From: CAXBDP01 sp963974465
GTDB lineage: Bacteria; Bacteroidota; Bacteroidia; Cytophagales; Cyclobacteriaceae
Direction: 5' to 3' (one strand)
DNA length: 64,000 nucleotides
Assembly: GCA_049340005.1 (NCBI GenBank)
Contig: JBMPIY010000010.1
Shown here: positions 1-8,761 of the stretch, piece after piece
Layout of the letters: every line of letters starts with the position of its first letter
How positions within the stretch are numbered: the first letter of the stretch is position 1
Position numbers and translations under genes: made by a program
The notes under the pieces: model-generated
The model's input: the letters and a program-made list of their open reading frames with translations, nothing else
Told to the model about the DNA's origin: nothing
The model's database searches: none

Positions 1-17
1 AGTAGGTCGTCGCCGTA
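1..17 (+). rRNA. rrf: 5S rRNA, 3' end only (partial)
   Basis: The first bases read AGTAGGTCGTCGCCG, which resembles the conserved 3' end of bacterial 5S rRNA (the region of E. coli 5S reading GAGAGTAGGGAACTGCC). It is followed at once by a strong T-tailed hairpin, as expected at the end of an rRNA operon. Only about 17 bases lie in the window, so this is inferred from a short match and from context. Confidence 0.6.
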
Positions 18-27
18 TTTTTATTCG

Positions 28-62
28 AACGCCCGATAGATGCACTTCTATCGGGCGTTTTT
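28..62 (+). terminator. Rho-independent terminator (end of rRNA operon)
   Basis: Perfect 13-bp inverted repeat, positions 28-40 against 47-59, with a 6-base loop (41-46) and a T-rich 3' side (58-62). The stem is GC-rich (CGCCCGATAG). It directly follows the partial 5S rRNA and most likely ends that operon. Confidence 0.85.
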
Positions 63-176
63 GCGTTTATACGAAATCAAATTAAGTAGTCCTAACCTCC
101 CGCTAATTCAACCTTCCAAGTATTTTATTCGTCTGCTATTAGCTTATTCCCTATTTTAGAGAAAAATTATTGCGCT

Positions 177-611
177 ATGGATGAATTTATGAAAATGGCT
201 ATTGATGAAGCTCTTCTAGGCCAAAGTGAAGGAGGTATTCCAATTGGTTCTGTATTAGTAAAAGACGGTAAATTGATTGCCAAAGGACACAATAAACGTG
301 TTCAAGAAAAGAACCCAATCTTGCATGGCGAAATGGATTGTTTATTTAATGCAGGCCGTGTTGGTAGTTATAAAAATACTGTAATTTACAGTACATTAAT
401 GCCCTGCTACATGTGCGCAGGTACAATTGTGCAGTTTAAAATTCCAAAAGTAATTGTAGGAGAGTCTCAAACTTTCTCTGGAGCTCGTGAATTTATGGAG
501 TCTCATGGTGTAGAAGTGATAGACCTGAATTTGCCTGAATGTTTTGAGATGATGGATAGTTTTATAAAGAATAATCCAGCTTTATGGTCTGAGGACATAG
601 GTGAATTGTAA
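177..611 (+). CDS. Cytosine deaminase-like nucleoside/nucleobase deaminase
   Basis: Cytoplasmic zinc-dependent deaminase of the CDA/CMP-deaminase fold, 144 residues. The zinc site is visible: H50 and the proton-shuttling E52 in the HGE motif, and C77/C80 in PCYMC. Of the deaminase subfamilies it looks most like yeast cytosine deaminase Fcy1: the LHGE segment, the VGE after the zinc site and the C-terminal W..DIGE stretch line up with it, and length is similar (Fcy1 is 158). Hydrolysis of cytosine (or a related nucleobase) to uracil is therefore the best guess, but guanine or tRNA adenosine substrates cannot be excluded from sequence. It stands alone after the rRNA operon; the next gene starts 50 bases downstream. 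Confidence 0.85.
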   Translation: MDEFMKMAIDEALLGQSEGGIPIGSVLVKDGKLIAKGHNKRVQEKNPILHGEMDCLFNAGRVGSYKNTVIYSTLMPCYMCAGTIVQFKIPKVIVGESQTFSGAREFMESHGVEVIDLNLPECFEMMDSFIKNNPALWSEDIGEL

Positions 612-661
612 GCCTTATAACATTTCACTTTTCAATGCGTTTCCTTTTGTAGATTTAACTC

Positions 662-2662
662 ATGACATTCGCCAATCCGATTTTTCTTTGGGGCTTTTTA
701 GCTCTTCTTATACCCATCATTATCCATCTTTTTAATTTTAGAAAGACAAAACGTGTAGTGTTTTCTAGCACTAGATTTTTGCGGGAGGTAAAGGAAAGTA
801 ACCAGAAAAAGCGCAAACTTAAGGAATGGTTGATTCTCACTTCGCGATTGCTATTTATAACATTTATTGTTCTTGCATTTGCTCAACCATTTAAAAATGG
901 AGAACAGCAAGACAGCACTGGTCAAGTAATTATCCATATAGACAATTCCTTGAGTATGGAAGGTGAGTTTGCTAGCGGGATTAAGAAAATTGATCAAGGA
1001 GTTAAATTGACTCAAGATATCGTAAATGCCTATCCAGATACGTATCGATTTCAATTATACACTAATTCTAGCCCATCTAGACTTAGTACTTACAAATCTG
1101 CAGAAGAAGTTCTTGATGAATTGTCCTCATTGAATACAGATTTTCAAATTGGTAATCCATTACAATTCACAAAGGATCTTATAGAAGAGAGTGGCTCTGA
1201 TTATAAGGAGGTTTATGTTGTTTCTGACTTTCAAGTGAATGATGTTGCCGCTGATGAATTTTTGCCAGCAGATAGTATCAGGCAATTCAATTTCTTAGCT
1301 ATCGAAGGCACAATTTCTAGTAATGTATTTATTGATTCAACTTACTTGGCTAGTCCATTTTTCATTAAAGGTGAACCCAATAGCTTGGTAGTACGCTTGC
1401 GAAATTCGGGCTCTCAAGATACTGGTGAGATTCCCGTTAGACTTATTGTAAATGGAGATAATCAAGGAAGTACAAGTACTCGAATTTCTGCTGAGAGTAG
1501 TACTGAAGTTAATTTCCCAATCAATGTCGATGTTGAAGAAAGTGCTCAAGTCTCTATCGTAATTGATGATTTTCCGAATACGTATGATAACCAATTTGAT
1601 TTGGTGCTACGTGGACAAGATCGAATCAAAATAATTCAGCTTGGTGAATCAGGATCCTCGCCATTTTTAGAAGGTGTTTATGGGAATGAAGCCTTATTCG
1701 ATTTTTCTTATTATCCGCAATCCAATGTTGATTATACTTTGTTGGAAGAAGCGGATTTGATAATCCTAAATGAAATTGATAATCTATCTTCTCCTTTGGC
1801 CAGCAATATCAATAGTTTTATGGCAGATGGTGGAGCTGTTTTGATTATCCCCTCAGAAACGATGCAATTGAATAGTTTTTCATTACTCGAAGGGTTTTCT
1901 ATGATAAGGTCTTCAACTGAACCAAGCTTGTCACAATTTAGCCAGCCTGATATTGAAAACCCCCTTTTTAGTGATGTGTTTACTGAATTGGAATCAAATA
2001 TTGAATTACCTTCAGCCAGAGCTGAATATATGTTGCCAAGCCAGCGAAATACATTTATCACTCTTCGGAATGGTACACCTTTTTTGGTTGCAACGGGAGA
2101 ATTTGGTAATCTTTACTCTTTTGCTAGCCCATTGTCCGATGACTTCACAAACCTCCCGCGCCATGCATTATTTGTCCCTTTGATGTACAAAATGGCCAGT
2201 TTGTCAAGGCAATCCAGCAATTCACTATACCATTATACCAATAGCAGTTTTGTTTCTCTGAAAGTAGAGGGCGCAAACACTAATGATATTTTTACGCTTG
2301 TAAACGAAAATGAAGAATTTATCCCAGATCAAAGAATGGTTGGGAATAGGCTAATTATGAATTTACAAGAAGGCTTTCTTAGGCCCGGTTTTTATGAAGT
2401 GAGGCAGGGTGATGATATAGTTTCAATCTTGGCTTTTAACTTACCGAAGGGAGAATCGATTCAGCAGTTTCTAAATGCTGCTCAATTGACAAGAGTGGCT
2501 GAGTTTATCAGCAATCTCAACATTTCAGAAACGCAGGAACTGAATAACTTTGAACAAAAACTATCCTCCCGCTTTTCTGGTTTTCCACTTTGGAAATACG
2601 CTTTGTTGATTGCTGTATTCTTCTTTGTTTGCGAAATCCTTATTATTCGATTCATCAAGTAA
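662..2662 (+). CDS. BatA-type membrane protein with von Willebrand A-like domain
   Basis: A 666-residue inner-membrane protein. The first 80 residues carry the two-helix BatA N-terminal module (helices about 5-23 and 58-76, joined by the basic stretch FRKTKR). A VWA-like domain follows, with a metal-site motif DNSLS at D94-S98. The middle is a large extracytoplasmic region, and a final helix at about 643-663 precedes a short basic tail. This N-terminal module is typical of Bacteroidota 'aerotolerance' (Bat) family proteins. The molecular role is not established. No other bat gene (moxR, batB-E) is adjacent, so this is one of the free-standing homologues. The octamer GCGGGAGG occurs three times in the gene (781, 2152, 2565). 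Confidence 0.8.
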   Translation: MTFANPIFLWGFLALLIPIIIHLFNFRKTKRVVFSSTRFLREVKESNQKKRKLKEWLILTSRLLFITFIVLAFAQPFKNGEQQDSTGQVIIHIDNSLSMEGEFASGIKKIDQGVKLTQDIVNAYPDTYRFQLYTNSSPSRLSTYKSAEEVLDELSSLNTDFQIGNPLQFTKDLIEESGSDYKEVYVVSDFQVNDVAADEFLPADSIRQFNFLAIEGTISSNVFIDSTYLASPFFIKGEPNSLVVRLRNSGSQDTGEIPVRLIVNGDNQGSTSTRISAESSTEVNFPINVDVEESAQVSIVIDDFPNTYDNQFDLVLRGQDRIKIIQLGESGSSPFLEGVYGNEALFDFSYYPQSNVDYTLLEEADLIILNEIDNLSSPLASNINSFMADGGAVLIIPSETMQLNSFSLLEGFSMIRSSTEPSLSQFSQPDIENPLFSDVFTELESNIELPSARAEYMLPSQRNTFITLRNGTPFLVATGEFGNLYSFASPLSDDFTNLPRHALFVPLMYKMASLSRQSSNSLYHYTNSSFVSLKVEGANTNDIFTLVNENEEFIPDQRMVGNRLIMNLQEGFLRPGFYEVRQGDDIVSILAFNLPKGESIQQFLNAAQLTRVAEFISNLNISETQELNNFEQKLSSRFSGFPLWKYALLIAVFFFVCEILIIRFIK

Positions 2663-2752
2663 AATAATTGTCTAGCAAGATTTAGCCATTTATTTATAAT
2701 GATTGGTAAATTTGCCAAATGTGTTTTCCTCTTGATGTTGAAAATCAATTAA

Positions 2753-4021
2753 ATGCTAATGAAAATCCTGCTCAAAAACGTATCTATTCTTGATCCTCGT
2801 TCAATTCATAACAGTTTGAAAAAGAACATTTTGATTGAGAATGGAGTGATTAAATCTATATCAGATGATATATTGTCAGCTGATAAATTGGTAGATGCGG
2901 GAGGTGGGTTTGTGTCGCCAGGATGGTTCGATATGCAAGCACATTTTGCTGACCCGGGCTTCGAGCATAAGGAAGATTTGGAATCGGGTGCTAATGCCGC
3001 AGCAGCTGGTGGATTTACTGGTGTAGCGATATTGCCCAATACCAAACCGGTAATTCAAAGCAAAAATGCTGTCACTTCCGTTTCAAAAGGAAATCCACAT
3101 CGCTTAGTACAAATTTTCCCAATTGCGGCGGTTAGTTTGGAAACCGAAGGAGAAGACTTGACTGAAATGCTCGATTTGAGTAATGCAGGTGCGGTTGCTT
3201 TTTCGGATGGTTTGAAGCCAGTATGGCATCCTGATATTTTGTTGAAGTCCTTACAATATTTGCAACCAATTAATGGTCTGCTTATTAATAGGCCTGAGGA
3301 TAAATTGTTGTCGCGTTTTGGTACCATGCACGAAGGTTTGGTAAGCACCCATCTAGGTTTGAAGGGAATTCCTTCTCTTGCAGAAGAATTGATGGTAGCT
3401 CGAGATATCGAAATATTGAGATACACGAATGGCCGAATTCATTTTTCCAATATTTCCTGTGAAGGAAGTGTTCAGCGAATAAAAGAGGCTAAAGCCGAAG
3501 GAATGCAAATTACTTGTGATGTTGCAGCTCATCAATTGCTATTTACAGATGAAGATGTAGCAGATTTTGATACAAATCACAAAGTGAATCCACCGCTTCG
3601 TAGTAAAAGAGATAGAGAAGCACTTATTGAAGGCTTGAAAGATGGAACCATAGATGTAATTGTATCATCTCATCAGCCGCAAGATGTGGAGTCAAAAAAT
3701 CTGGAGTTTGATTTGGCAGAGAATGGTATTATCGCATTGCAAACAGTCTATCCAATTTTAAATAGCCTGAAAGACCAATTATCAATAGAATTACTAATTG
3801 ATAAATTGGCCCTAGCTCCTAGAAAACTTTTAGGATTAGAAGTCCCAACAATTACAGAAGGGGCAGAAGCTAATTTGAGCATTTTTCACCCTGACACAAA
3901 TTGGACTTTCGATAAAAACAACAATTTTTCTAAATCAGAAAACTCACCCTTTTTCGGGAAGGAATTAAAAGGAAAAGTGATTGGAGTGATTAGAGGTGAA
4001 TTTCAAGAGTTTTACATATGA
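2753..4021 (+). CDS. Dihydroorotase-like amidohydrolase, metal site degenerate
   Basis: A 422-residue protein with the full amidohydrolase fold of class I dihydroorotases: N-terminal beta-sandwich, then GWFDMQAHFADPG, and a NPPLR motif near residue 279. The metal-binding residues are changed. The usual HxH is Q62-A-H64, the HxED histidine is N179 (INRPED), the next ligand histidine is N233 (HFSNIS), and the catalytic Asp of TDHAPH is S306 (SSHQPQ). These are the Zn ligands and base in characterised enzymes, so I infer a non-catalytic paralogue, comparable to the PyrC' subunits that only structure aspartate transcarbamoylase. A second in-frame ATG lies at 2759. Its stop overlaps the next start by 4 bases (ATGA), suggesting translational coupling with the DUF4199 gene. 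Confidence 0.8.
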   Translation: MLMKILLKNVSILDPRSIHNSLKKNILIENGVIKSISDDILSADKLVDAGGGFVSPGWFDMQAHFADPGFEHKEDLESGANAAAAGGFTGVAILPNTKPVIQSKNAVTSVSKGNPHRLVQIFPIAAVSLETEGEDLTEMLDLSNAGAVAFSDGLKPVWHPDILLKSLQYLQPINGLLINRPEDKLLSRFGTMHEGLVSTHLGLKGIPSLAEELMVARDIEILRYTNGRIHFSNISCEGSVQRIKEAKAEGMQITCDVAAHQLLFTDEDVADFDTNHKVNPPLRSKRDREALIEGLKDGTIDVIVSSHQPQDVESKNLEFDLAENGIIALQTVYPILNSLKDQLSIELLIDKLALAPRKLLGLEVPTITEGAEANLSIFHPDTNWTFDKNNNFSKSENSPFFGKELKGKVIGVIRGEFQEFYI

Positions 4022-4551
4022 CAAAATTTTTGGCTGGCGTTGGTAGTCGATATGGCTTAGTTGCATCTGTTCTCTCTATAATGGCTTTTTTGGCGTTGCA
4101 TTATACGGGTCAAGAGCCAATGGTAAATTTGCATATGTTATTTATTGATGGGTTATTAATCTTCCTCACTTTAGGTGTAGGGATGAAGGAATTTCGTGAT
4201 TATTATAACAATAGGCTTTTGAGTTTTGGTCAAGGAATGACGATTGGTTTTTTCCATTACATTACTTTTTCCTCAGTTTTTGGCTTATTTATTTTACTAT
4301 TTATTGGTGTGATCGAGCCGGATTTTATTGAGAATTACCGCATTTCTAGTATTGAGCAGCTCAACAATATGCCGCCTTCTAAATTAGAGAGCCTAGGTGA
4401 AGATTTTATTCAAAATCAAATTGATAAGACTAATGAGATGGGAAAGTCTGCATTGGTTTTGGATGCATTTGTGAAAAAAATACTAGCGGGTTTGGTGTTA
4501 TCTCCATTAGTTACTGTTATTTTTAGAAAGCTCAAACCTCAATCGAAGTAA
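4018..4551 (+). CDS. DUF4199 membrane protein (first of two)
   Basis: A 177-residue inner-membrane protein with four predicted helices (about 10-28, 38-55, 72-100 and 153-170) and a polar loop between the third and fourth. The pattern GMKEFRDYYNN...LSFGQGM after helix 2 is the signature of DUF4199 proteins, a Bacteroidota family of unknown function. It overlaps the dihydroorotase-like gene by 4 bases and is followed 101 bases later by a second DUF4199 gene with the same helix layout, so the pair is probably a gene duplication. The neighbouring glycosyltransferase suggests an envelope role, but this is only context. Confidence 0.75.
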   Translation: MTKFLAGVGSRYGLVASVLSIMAFLALHYTGQEPMVNLHMLFIDGLLIFLTLGVGMKEFRDYYNNRLLSFGQGMTIGFFHYITFSSVFGLFILLFIGVIEPDFIENYRISSIEQLNNMPPSKLESLGEDFIQNQIDKTNEMGKSALVLDAFVKKILAGLVLSPLVTVIFRKLKPQSK

Positions 4552-4652
4552 AAATTAATCGCTCAAGGGTATTAAGAACCATTAAGCCCTATTGAATTGA
4601 AGTTTAAGCGATAGATGAATATCTTGCTTGAGAACCTAAAACATTAATAATC

Positions 4653-5165
4653 ATGGAAGAAAGACCAAGTATCAGTTCACTAGGTATGCGATATGGTGGT
4701 ATCGTTGGCCTAATTGGAGTTATTATTTCAGTAATTTTCTTAATTACATCATCATCAACTCAGAATCCAGCTCAATGGATTACCGTACTCATTTTGATTG
4801 GCGGGATAGTTATGGCTCATCGCGAATTTAAAAATTCGGGAAATGGTTTTATGAGTTTTGGTGAAGGCTTTAGACTAGGCTTTATGGTTGTATTAATCAG
4901 TACAATCATAAATTCTATAATTGTATATGTTTATTTGAAATTTATTGATGGCTCTAGTTTAATTGCAGCAAGAGAACAAGCTCTTATGCAAATGGAAAGT
5001 CAAGGAGGTGGTGCTAATAATCCAGCCGCTGAAATGATTGATCTTTTCACCTCTGCTGAAGCAGTTTTAGTGATGGCATTGATTTTTTCCCTTATTTTTG
5101 GCGTAATCATTAGCTTAATTATAGCTGCAATTACCAAAAAGGACGAGCCTGAATTTGGCATGTAA
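4653..5165 (+). CDS. DUF4199 membrane protein (second of two)
   Basis: A 170-residue paralogue of the preceding gene, with four predicted membrane helices and the shared pattern HREFKNSGNGFMSFGEGF after helix 2. Function unknown. It starts with ATG at 4653 and its TAA stop shares one base with the ATG of the glycosyltransferase (TAATG at 5163-5167), so both are almost certainly translated from one message. The 101-base gap before it shows no clear promoter or terminator. Confidence 0.75.
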   Translation: MEERPSISSLGMRYGGIVGLIGVIISVIFLITSSSTQNPAQWITVLILIGGIVMAHREFKNSGNGFMSFGEGFRLGFMVVLISTIINSIIVYVYLKFIDGSSLIAAREQALMQMESQGGGANNPAAEMIDLFTSAEAVLVMALIFSLIFGVIISLIIAAITKKDEPEFGM

Positions 5166-6136
5166 TGAACAAAAGTATTCAGATTTCTATAGTTGTTCCT
5201 GTTTTCAATGAAGAGGAATCTTTACCGGAATTATGTGAATGGATTAACCGTGTTTGTGTAAAGCACGGTTTTTCCTTTCAAGTACTCTTGATTGATGATG
5301 GCAGTACAGATACTTCCTGGAAAGTAATCCAAGAGCAATCTGCCAAATTTCAGCAAGTTCAAGGTATCCGCTTTATGCGAAACTATGGCAAATCTGCGGC
5401 TCTTCAAGTTGGCTTCAATGAGGCTGTTGGTGACGTAGTAATTACTATGGATGCCGATATGCAGGATAGTCCAGATGAAATTCCTGACCTATATAAAATG
5501 ATTTCTGAGCAAGGCTTTGATGTCGTTTCAGGTTGGAAAAAACATCGTAAAGATCCTATTTCCAAAACCATTCCCTCTCGCTTTTTCAATTTTGTGACTC
5601 GCAAAATCAGTCGTATAAACCTCAACGATTTTAATTGCGGATTAAAGGCCTACCGTAAACAAGTTATTAAGCATATTCAAGTGTATGGCGAAATGCATCG
5701 CTATATACCGGTGATTGCAAAATGGAATGGCTTTAAGAAAATTGGAGAAAAGGTTGTCGAGCATCGCCCCCGGAAATATGGGTATACAAAATTCGGTTTA
5801 GAGCGTTTTATCAACGGCTTCCTCGATCTGCTTTCCATTACATTTGTAATGAAATTCAGAAAAAACCCAATGCACTTCTTTGGAACATTAGGAACTTTAT
5901 CATTCCTTTTCGGGCTGATTTTTACTGTAAAAATTCTTTGGGATAAGATATACTCTATTTACATTTCTGGAATCCCACTTAGGCGGGAGGTTACTGATCA
6001 GCCGCTATTTTTCTTGGCTTTGGTAGCCTTGCTCATTGGTGTGCAGCTTTTTATGGCTGGTTTCCTTGCCGAGTTATGGGCAATGAAAAATCACCGCAAA
6101 GATGAATACAATATTGCTGAGCGAACCTCAAGCTAA
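5165..6136 (+). CDS. GT2 glycosyltransferase, polyprenyl-phosphate sugar synthase type
   Basis: A 323-residue membrane-anchored GT-A glycosyltransferase. The N-terminal domain starts VVPVFNEEESLPEL, with nucleotide-binding LLIDDGSTD (41-49) and a DxD motif at D96-A-D98 followed by QDSP, which is the pattern of dolichyl/undecaprenyl-phosphate mannosyl- or glucosyltransferases (DPM1/GtrB-like). Two C-terminal helices at about 236-258 and 278-302 match GtrB/ArnC architecture. Likely reaction: transfer of a sugar from a nucleotide donor to a polyprenyl phosphate on the cytoplasmic face. The sugar cannot be told from sequence. It is the last gene of the run that begins with the dihydroorotase-like gene. 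Confidence 0.85.
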   Translation: MNKSIQISIVVPVFNEEESLPELCEWINRVCVKHGFSFQVLLIDDGSTDTSWKVIQEQSAKFQQVQGIRFMRNYGKSAALQVGFNEAVGDVVITMDADMQDSPDEIPDLYKMISEQGFDVVSGWKKHRKDPISKTIPSRFFNFVTRKISRINLNDFNCGLKAYRKQVIKHIQVYGEMHRYIPVIAKWNGFKKIGEKVVEHRPRKYGYTKFGLERFINGFLDLLSITFVMKFRKNPMHFFGTLGTLSFLFGLIFTVKILWDKIYSIYISGIPLRREVTDQPLFFLALVALLIGVQLFMAGFLAELWAMKNHRKDEYNIAERTSS

Positions 6137-6149
6137 AGCCTGATTCCTT

Positions 6150-7673
6150 TTAAAGTTTTTCGCCCATTATTGCTAAAAAGGTACGAATGGCATCTACATA
6201 ATTACCTAGTCTTATATTTTCATTGGGGCTATGTTGGTTGTTGTCGTTGTTTACAGTCGGTACAGTTACTGCTGGAATATCAAGCGTGCTTACAAATGGC
6301 GAAATAGGAATTGAACCTCCCGAAATCCGAATTTTCACTGGGTCTTTTTCAAATGCTCTTACCATGGCATTGTTGAGCCAAATTCCTACCTCGCTATCAA
6401 ATGGAGTTCTAAATGCTTTATATGCCGTTCTACCATTCATTTGGACAATTTTCGGGTAACTCATTCGCTCCTCTTCAGTTGGTTCATTTTCAGTCACGAA
6501 AAATCCCTCCCTCTGCAAATGCCTTCTTAATAAATCAAGCAATAAGGCAGGATCGGATTCAGGTACAAGACGAATATCTAATTCAGCGGTTGCCGTAGCA
6601 GGCACAATGGTTCTAGCTTCATCGCCAACCCAAGCCGAAGCCATTCCACGTATATTCAATGAAGGAAATTGCACCGATTCTTGATAAAAACTTCCGACGG
6701 CATCAATTCTTGCCACACCAATTTTCTTCATTATTTCTTCCTCATTATCTGGAACTGCCTTCAGAATTGCCAACTCTTCGGCAGTTAATTCAATACCATC
6801 GTACCAGCCACCAATGCTTACACGGCCATTGCTTTCTTTCATACTGCTGAGCAATTGTGCTAGAAGTAAAGCTGGATTTGGAGCGTAATTTCCAAAATGC
6901 CCACTATGTTGTGGTACTCTCGGCCCATAGGTTGTCAAGGTCACCAATGAAATTCCTCTTGCGCCAAAAGTCAAAGTAGGTTCATTACTCGCATGGCGTG
7001 GACCATCATAGATGATCATCATATCAGCTGCAAAATCTGCTTTATACTTTTCCACGGCTTCCGGCAAATGCGGCGAGCCAAGCTCTTCTTCAAAATCCAA
7101 AATCACTTTGATATTGTAATTGGGTTCGATTCCAAGTTCTTTTGCGGCATCCAATGCCGTGAGGAATGCGGCTGCCGGGCCTTTGGCATCAGAGGCCGAT
7201 CTTGCAAAAATTCGCCAATCAGGATCATAATCACCGTATATTTTTTCCCAGTTTATTTCCTCCCATTTTCCTTCTTCATTTTGAGCTTTCAATACGGGAA
7301 TCCAAGGGCTTTTTTGCGCCCAAAACTTCGGATCAGCTGGCTGCCCATCTATTTGGAGGTAGATTAATACTGTCTTTTCTGCATTAGGAACCTTCCTTTC
7401 AGCAAGCAAAATTGGAACGGTTGGTGTCGCTAGTCTTTTGACTGTGAATTTTCTAGCTTCAAAAGCACTCTCGCACCACAAAATGTTTTTTTCGATAAAA
7501 TCCGGAAAATGGGCATCGTTAGGAATACTCAAGAGTTCATTAAACATATCCCAACTTTGTGCGGCATATTTCTTTGCGGTGGCATCCAATTGTGCCGCAG
7601 TATGCTGCGCCGTAGCATTTATAGAAAGCTGCAAAAGCAAAAATGAAAGTGCGAGAATAAATCGATTTGTCAT
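6150..7673 (-). CDS. Secreted M20-family metallopeptidase/amidohydrolase
   Basis: A 507-residue exported protein with a signal peptide at about 1-22 (ending NATAQ). The body is an M20 di-zinc peptidase: D162 in SASDAKGP, the E195/E196 pair in DFEEELGS, D223 in IYDGP, and the C-terminal ligand H481 in NQHSPNE. The first ligand motif, normally GHxDxQP, reads LQIDGQP (Q107, D109), so the first metal-binding histidine appears to be replaced by Gln. Substrate is probably a short peptide or N-acyl compound in the periplasm. It is convergent with the glycosyltransferase upstream on the plus strand (13-base gap) and divergent from the next glycosyltransferase (95-base gap). Confidence 0.8.
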   Translation of the reverse strand: MTNRFILALSFLLLQLSINATAQHTAAQLDATAKKYAAQSWDMFNELLSIPNDAHFPDFIEKNILWCESAFEARKFTVKRLATPTVPILLAERKVPNAEKTVLIYLQIDGQPADPKFWAQKSPWIPVLKAQNEEGKWEEINWEKIYGDYDPDWRIFARSASDAKGPAAAFLTALDAAKELGIEPNYNIKVILDFEEELGSPHLPEAVEKYKADFAADMMIIYDGPRHASNEPTLTFGARGISLVTLTTYGPRVPQHSGHFGNYAPNPALLLAQLLSSMKESNGRVSIGGWYDGIELTAEELAILKAVPDNEEEIMKKIGVARIDAVGSFYQESVQFPSLNIRGMASAWVGDEARTIVPATATAELDIRLVPESDPALLLDLLRRHLQREGFFVTENEPTEEERMSYPKIVQMNGRTAYKAFRTPFDSEVGIWLNNAMVRAFEKDPVKIRISGGSIPISPFVSTLDIPAVTVPTVNNDNNQHSPNENIRLGNYVDAIRTFLAIMGEKL

Positions 7674-7768
7674 AATTTTAGATTTTCAATGCTAAATTTA
7701 ATCATTTTGAAGCTTCATTTGGCTGGATAAACCTGTATTTAATCGTTTATTTGTTCTTCTAAATTCAG

Positions 7769-8761
7769 ATGGCTCAAAATCCTAAATACTCAGTAATAAT
7801 ACCCGTGTATAATAGACCTGACGAAATTCGGGAGCTATTGGAAAGTTTGGTATTGCAGGAATTCAAAGATTTTGAAGTACTGGTAATTGAGGATGGATCC
7901 ACAATAGATTGTGAAAATGAGGTAATCCACTTTCAAGAAAAACTAAATATTCGCTATTTCAAAAAGCCCAACTCCGGTCAAGGGTTTAGTCGAAATTTTG
8001 GGATGGAAAAGGCGGGAGGTGATTACTTCGTGATTTTCGATTCAGATTGTATTATTCCGCCCAATTACTTTACAGAAGTAAATGAAGTATTGAAAGAGAG
8101 AAAACTCGATGCTTGGGGCGGTCCGGATGCAGCCCATGCTAGCTTCACCGATATCCAAAAAGCCATTTCCTATTCCATGACTTCGCTATTTACAACCGGC
8201 GGAATCCGCGGGAGGAAAAAGCATGCTGGCATATATCATCCTCGAAGTTTTAATATGGGAATTTCGCGAGAAGTTTTTAAGAAAGTTGGTGGCTTTGCTA
8301 TTACCCGAATGGGAGAGGATATTGAGTATAGCATTAGAATAATCAAAGCTGGATTTAAGGTAGCACTTGTTGATAAAGCCATAGTTTTTCATAAACGACG
8401 CACCAACTTTGCTCAGTTTTATAAGCAGCTACATTTTTTTGGGAGGGCAAGAATTAACATTGGTAGATTTTATAAAGAGGAAATTAAGCTCGTTCATTTG
8501 TTTCCGGCAGTATTTACTGTAGGATTAGCCATTTCACTATTAATTGTTTTTTTGCTGCCAAGCATTGGAGTGTTTTTGCTAGGAGTTTATGCATTTTACT
8601 TTTTGCTAATTGCGATAGACGCCACATTCCAATACAAGAGCTTGAAAATTGGGCTATTGAGCCTGTGGGCAGCTTTGGTGCAATTATCGGCTTATGGAGT
8701 TGGATTCCTCACAGAGCTTACTCGCGGGTTTAAGCACCCGCTTTCTGACAGAAATAAATAA
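7769..8761 (+). CDS. GT2 family glycosyltransferase with C-terminal membrane helices
   Basis: A 330-residue protein with a GT-A domain: YSVIIPVYNRPDE at the start, VIEDGST (39-45) and a DxD-type motif D91-S-D93 followed by CIIPP, then GEDIEYS, a typical acceptor-binding/base motif. Hydrophobic segments at about 240-285 and 290-312 anchor it to the membrane. It probably adds a sugar to a cell-surface glycan or lipid. Acceptor and donor are unknown. The 3' end overlaps the convergent methyltransferase gene by 32 bases. Two GCGGGAGG octamers lie only 196 bases apart in it (8012 and 8208), the closest same-strand pair in the window. Confidence 0.8.
   Translation: MAQNPKYSVIIPVYNRPDEIRELLESLVLQEFKDFEVLVIEDGSTIDCENEVIHFQEKLNIRYFKKPNSGQGFSRNFGMEKAGGDYFVIFDSDCIIPPNYFTEVNEVLKERKLDAWGGPDAAHASFTDIQKAISYSMTSLFTTGGIRGRKKHAGIYHPRSFNMGISREVFKKVGGFAITRMGEDIEYSIRIIKAGFKVALVDKAIVFHKRRTNFAQFYKQLHFFGRARINIGRFYKEEIKLVHLFPAVFTVGLAISLLIVFLLPSIGVFLLGVYAFYFLLIAIDATFQYKSLKIGLLSLWAALVQLSAYGVGFLTELTRGFKHPLSDRNK

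Noticed and set aside
781..788. GGGAGG in the octamer read as a Shine-Dalgarno site
   Set aside because: Most copies are far inside genes, many on the antisense strand, and few precede a start codon at 5-9 bases; Bacteroidota use SD signals little.
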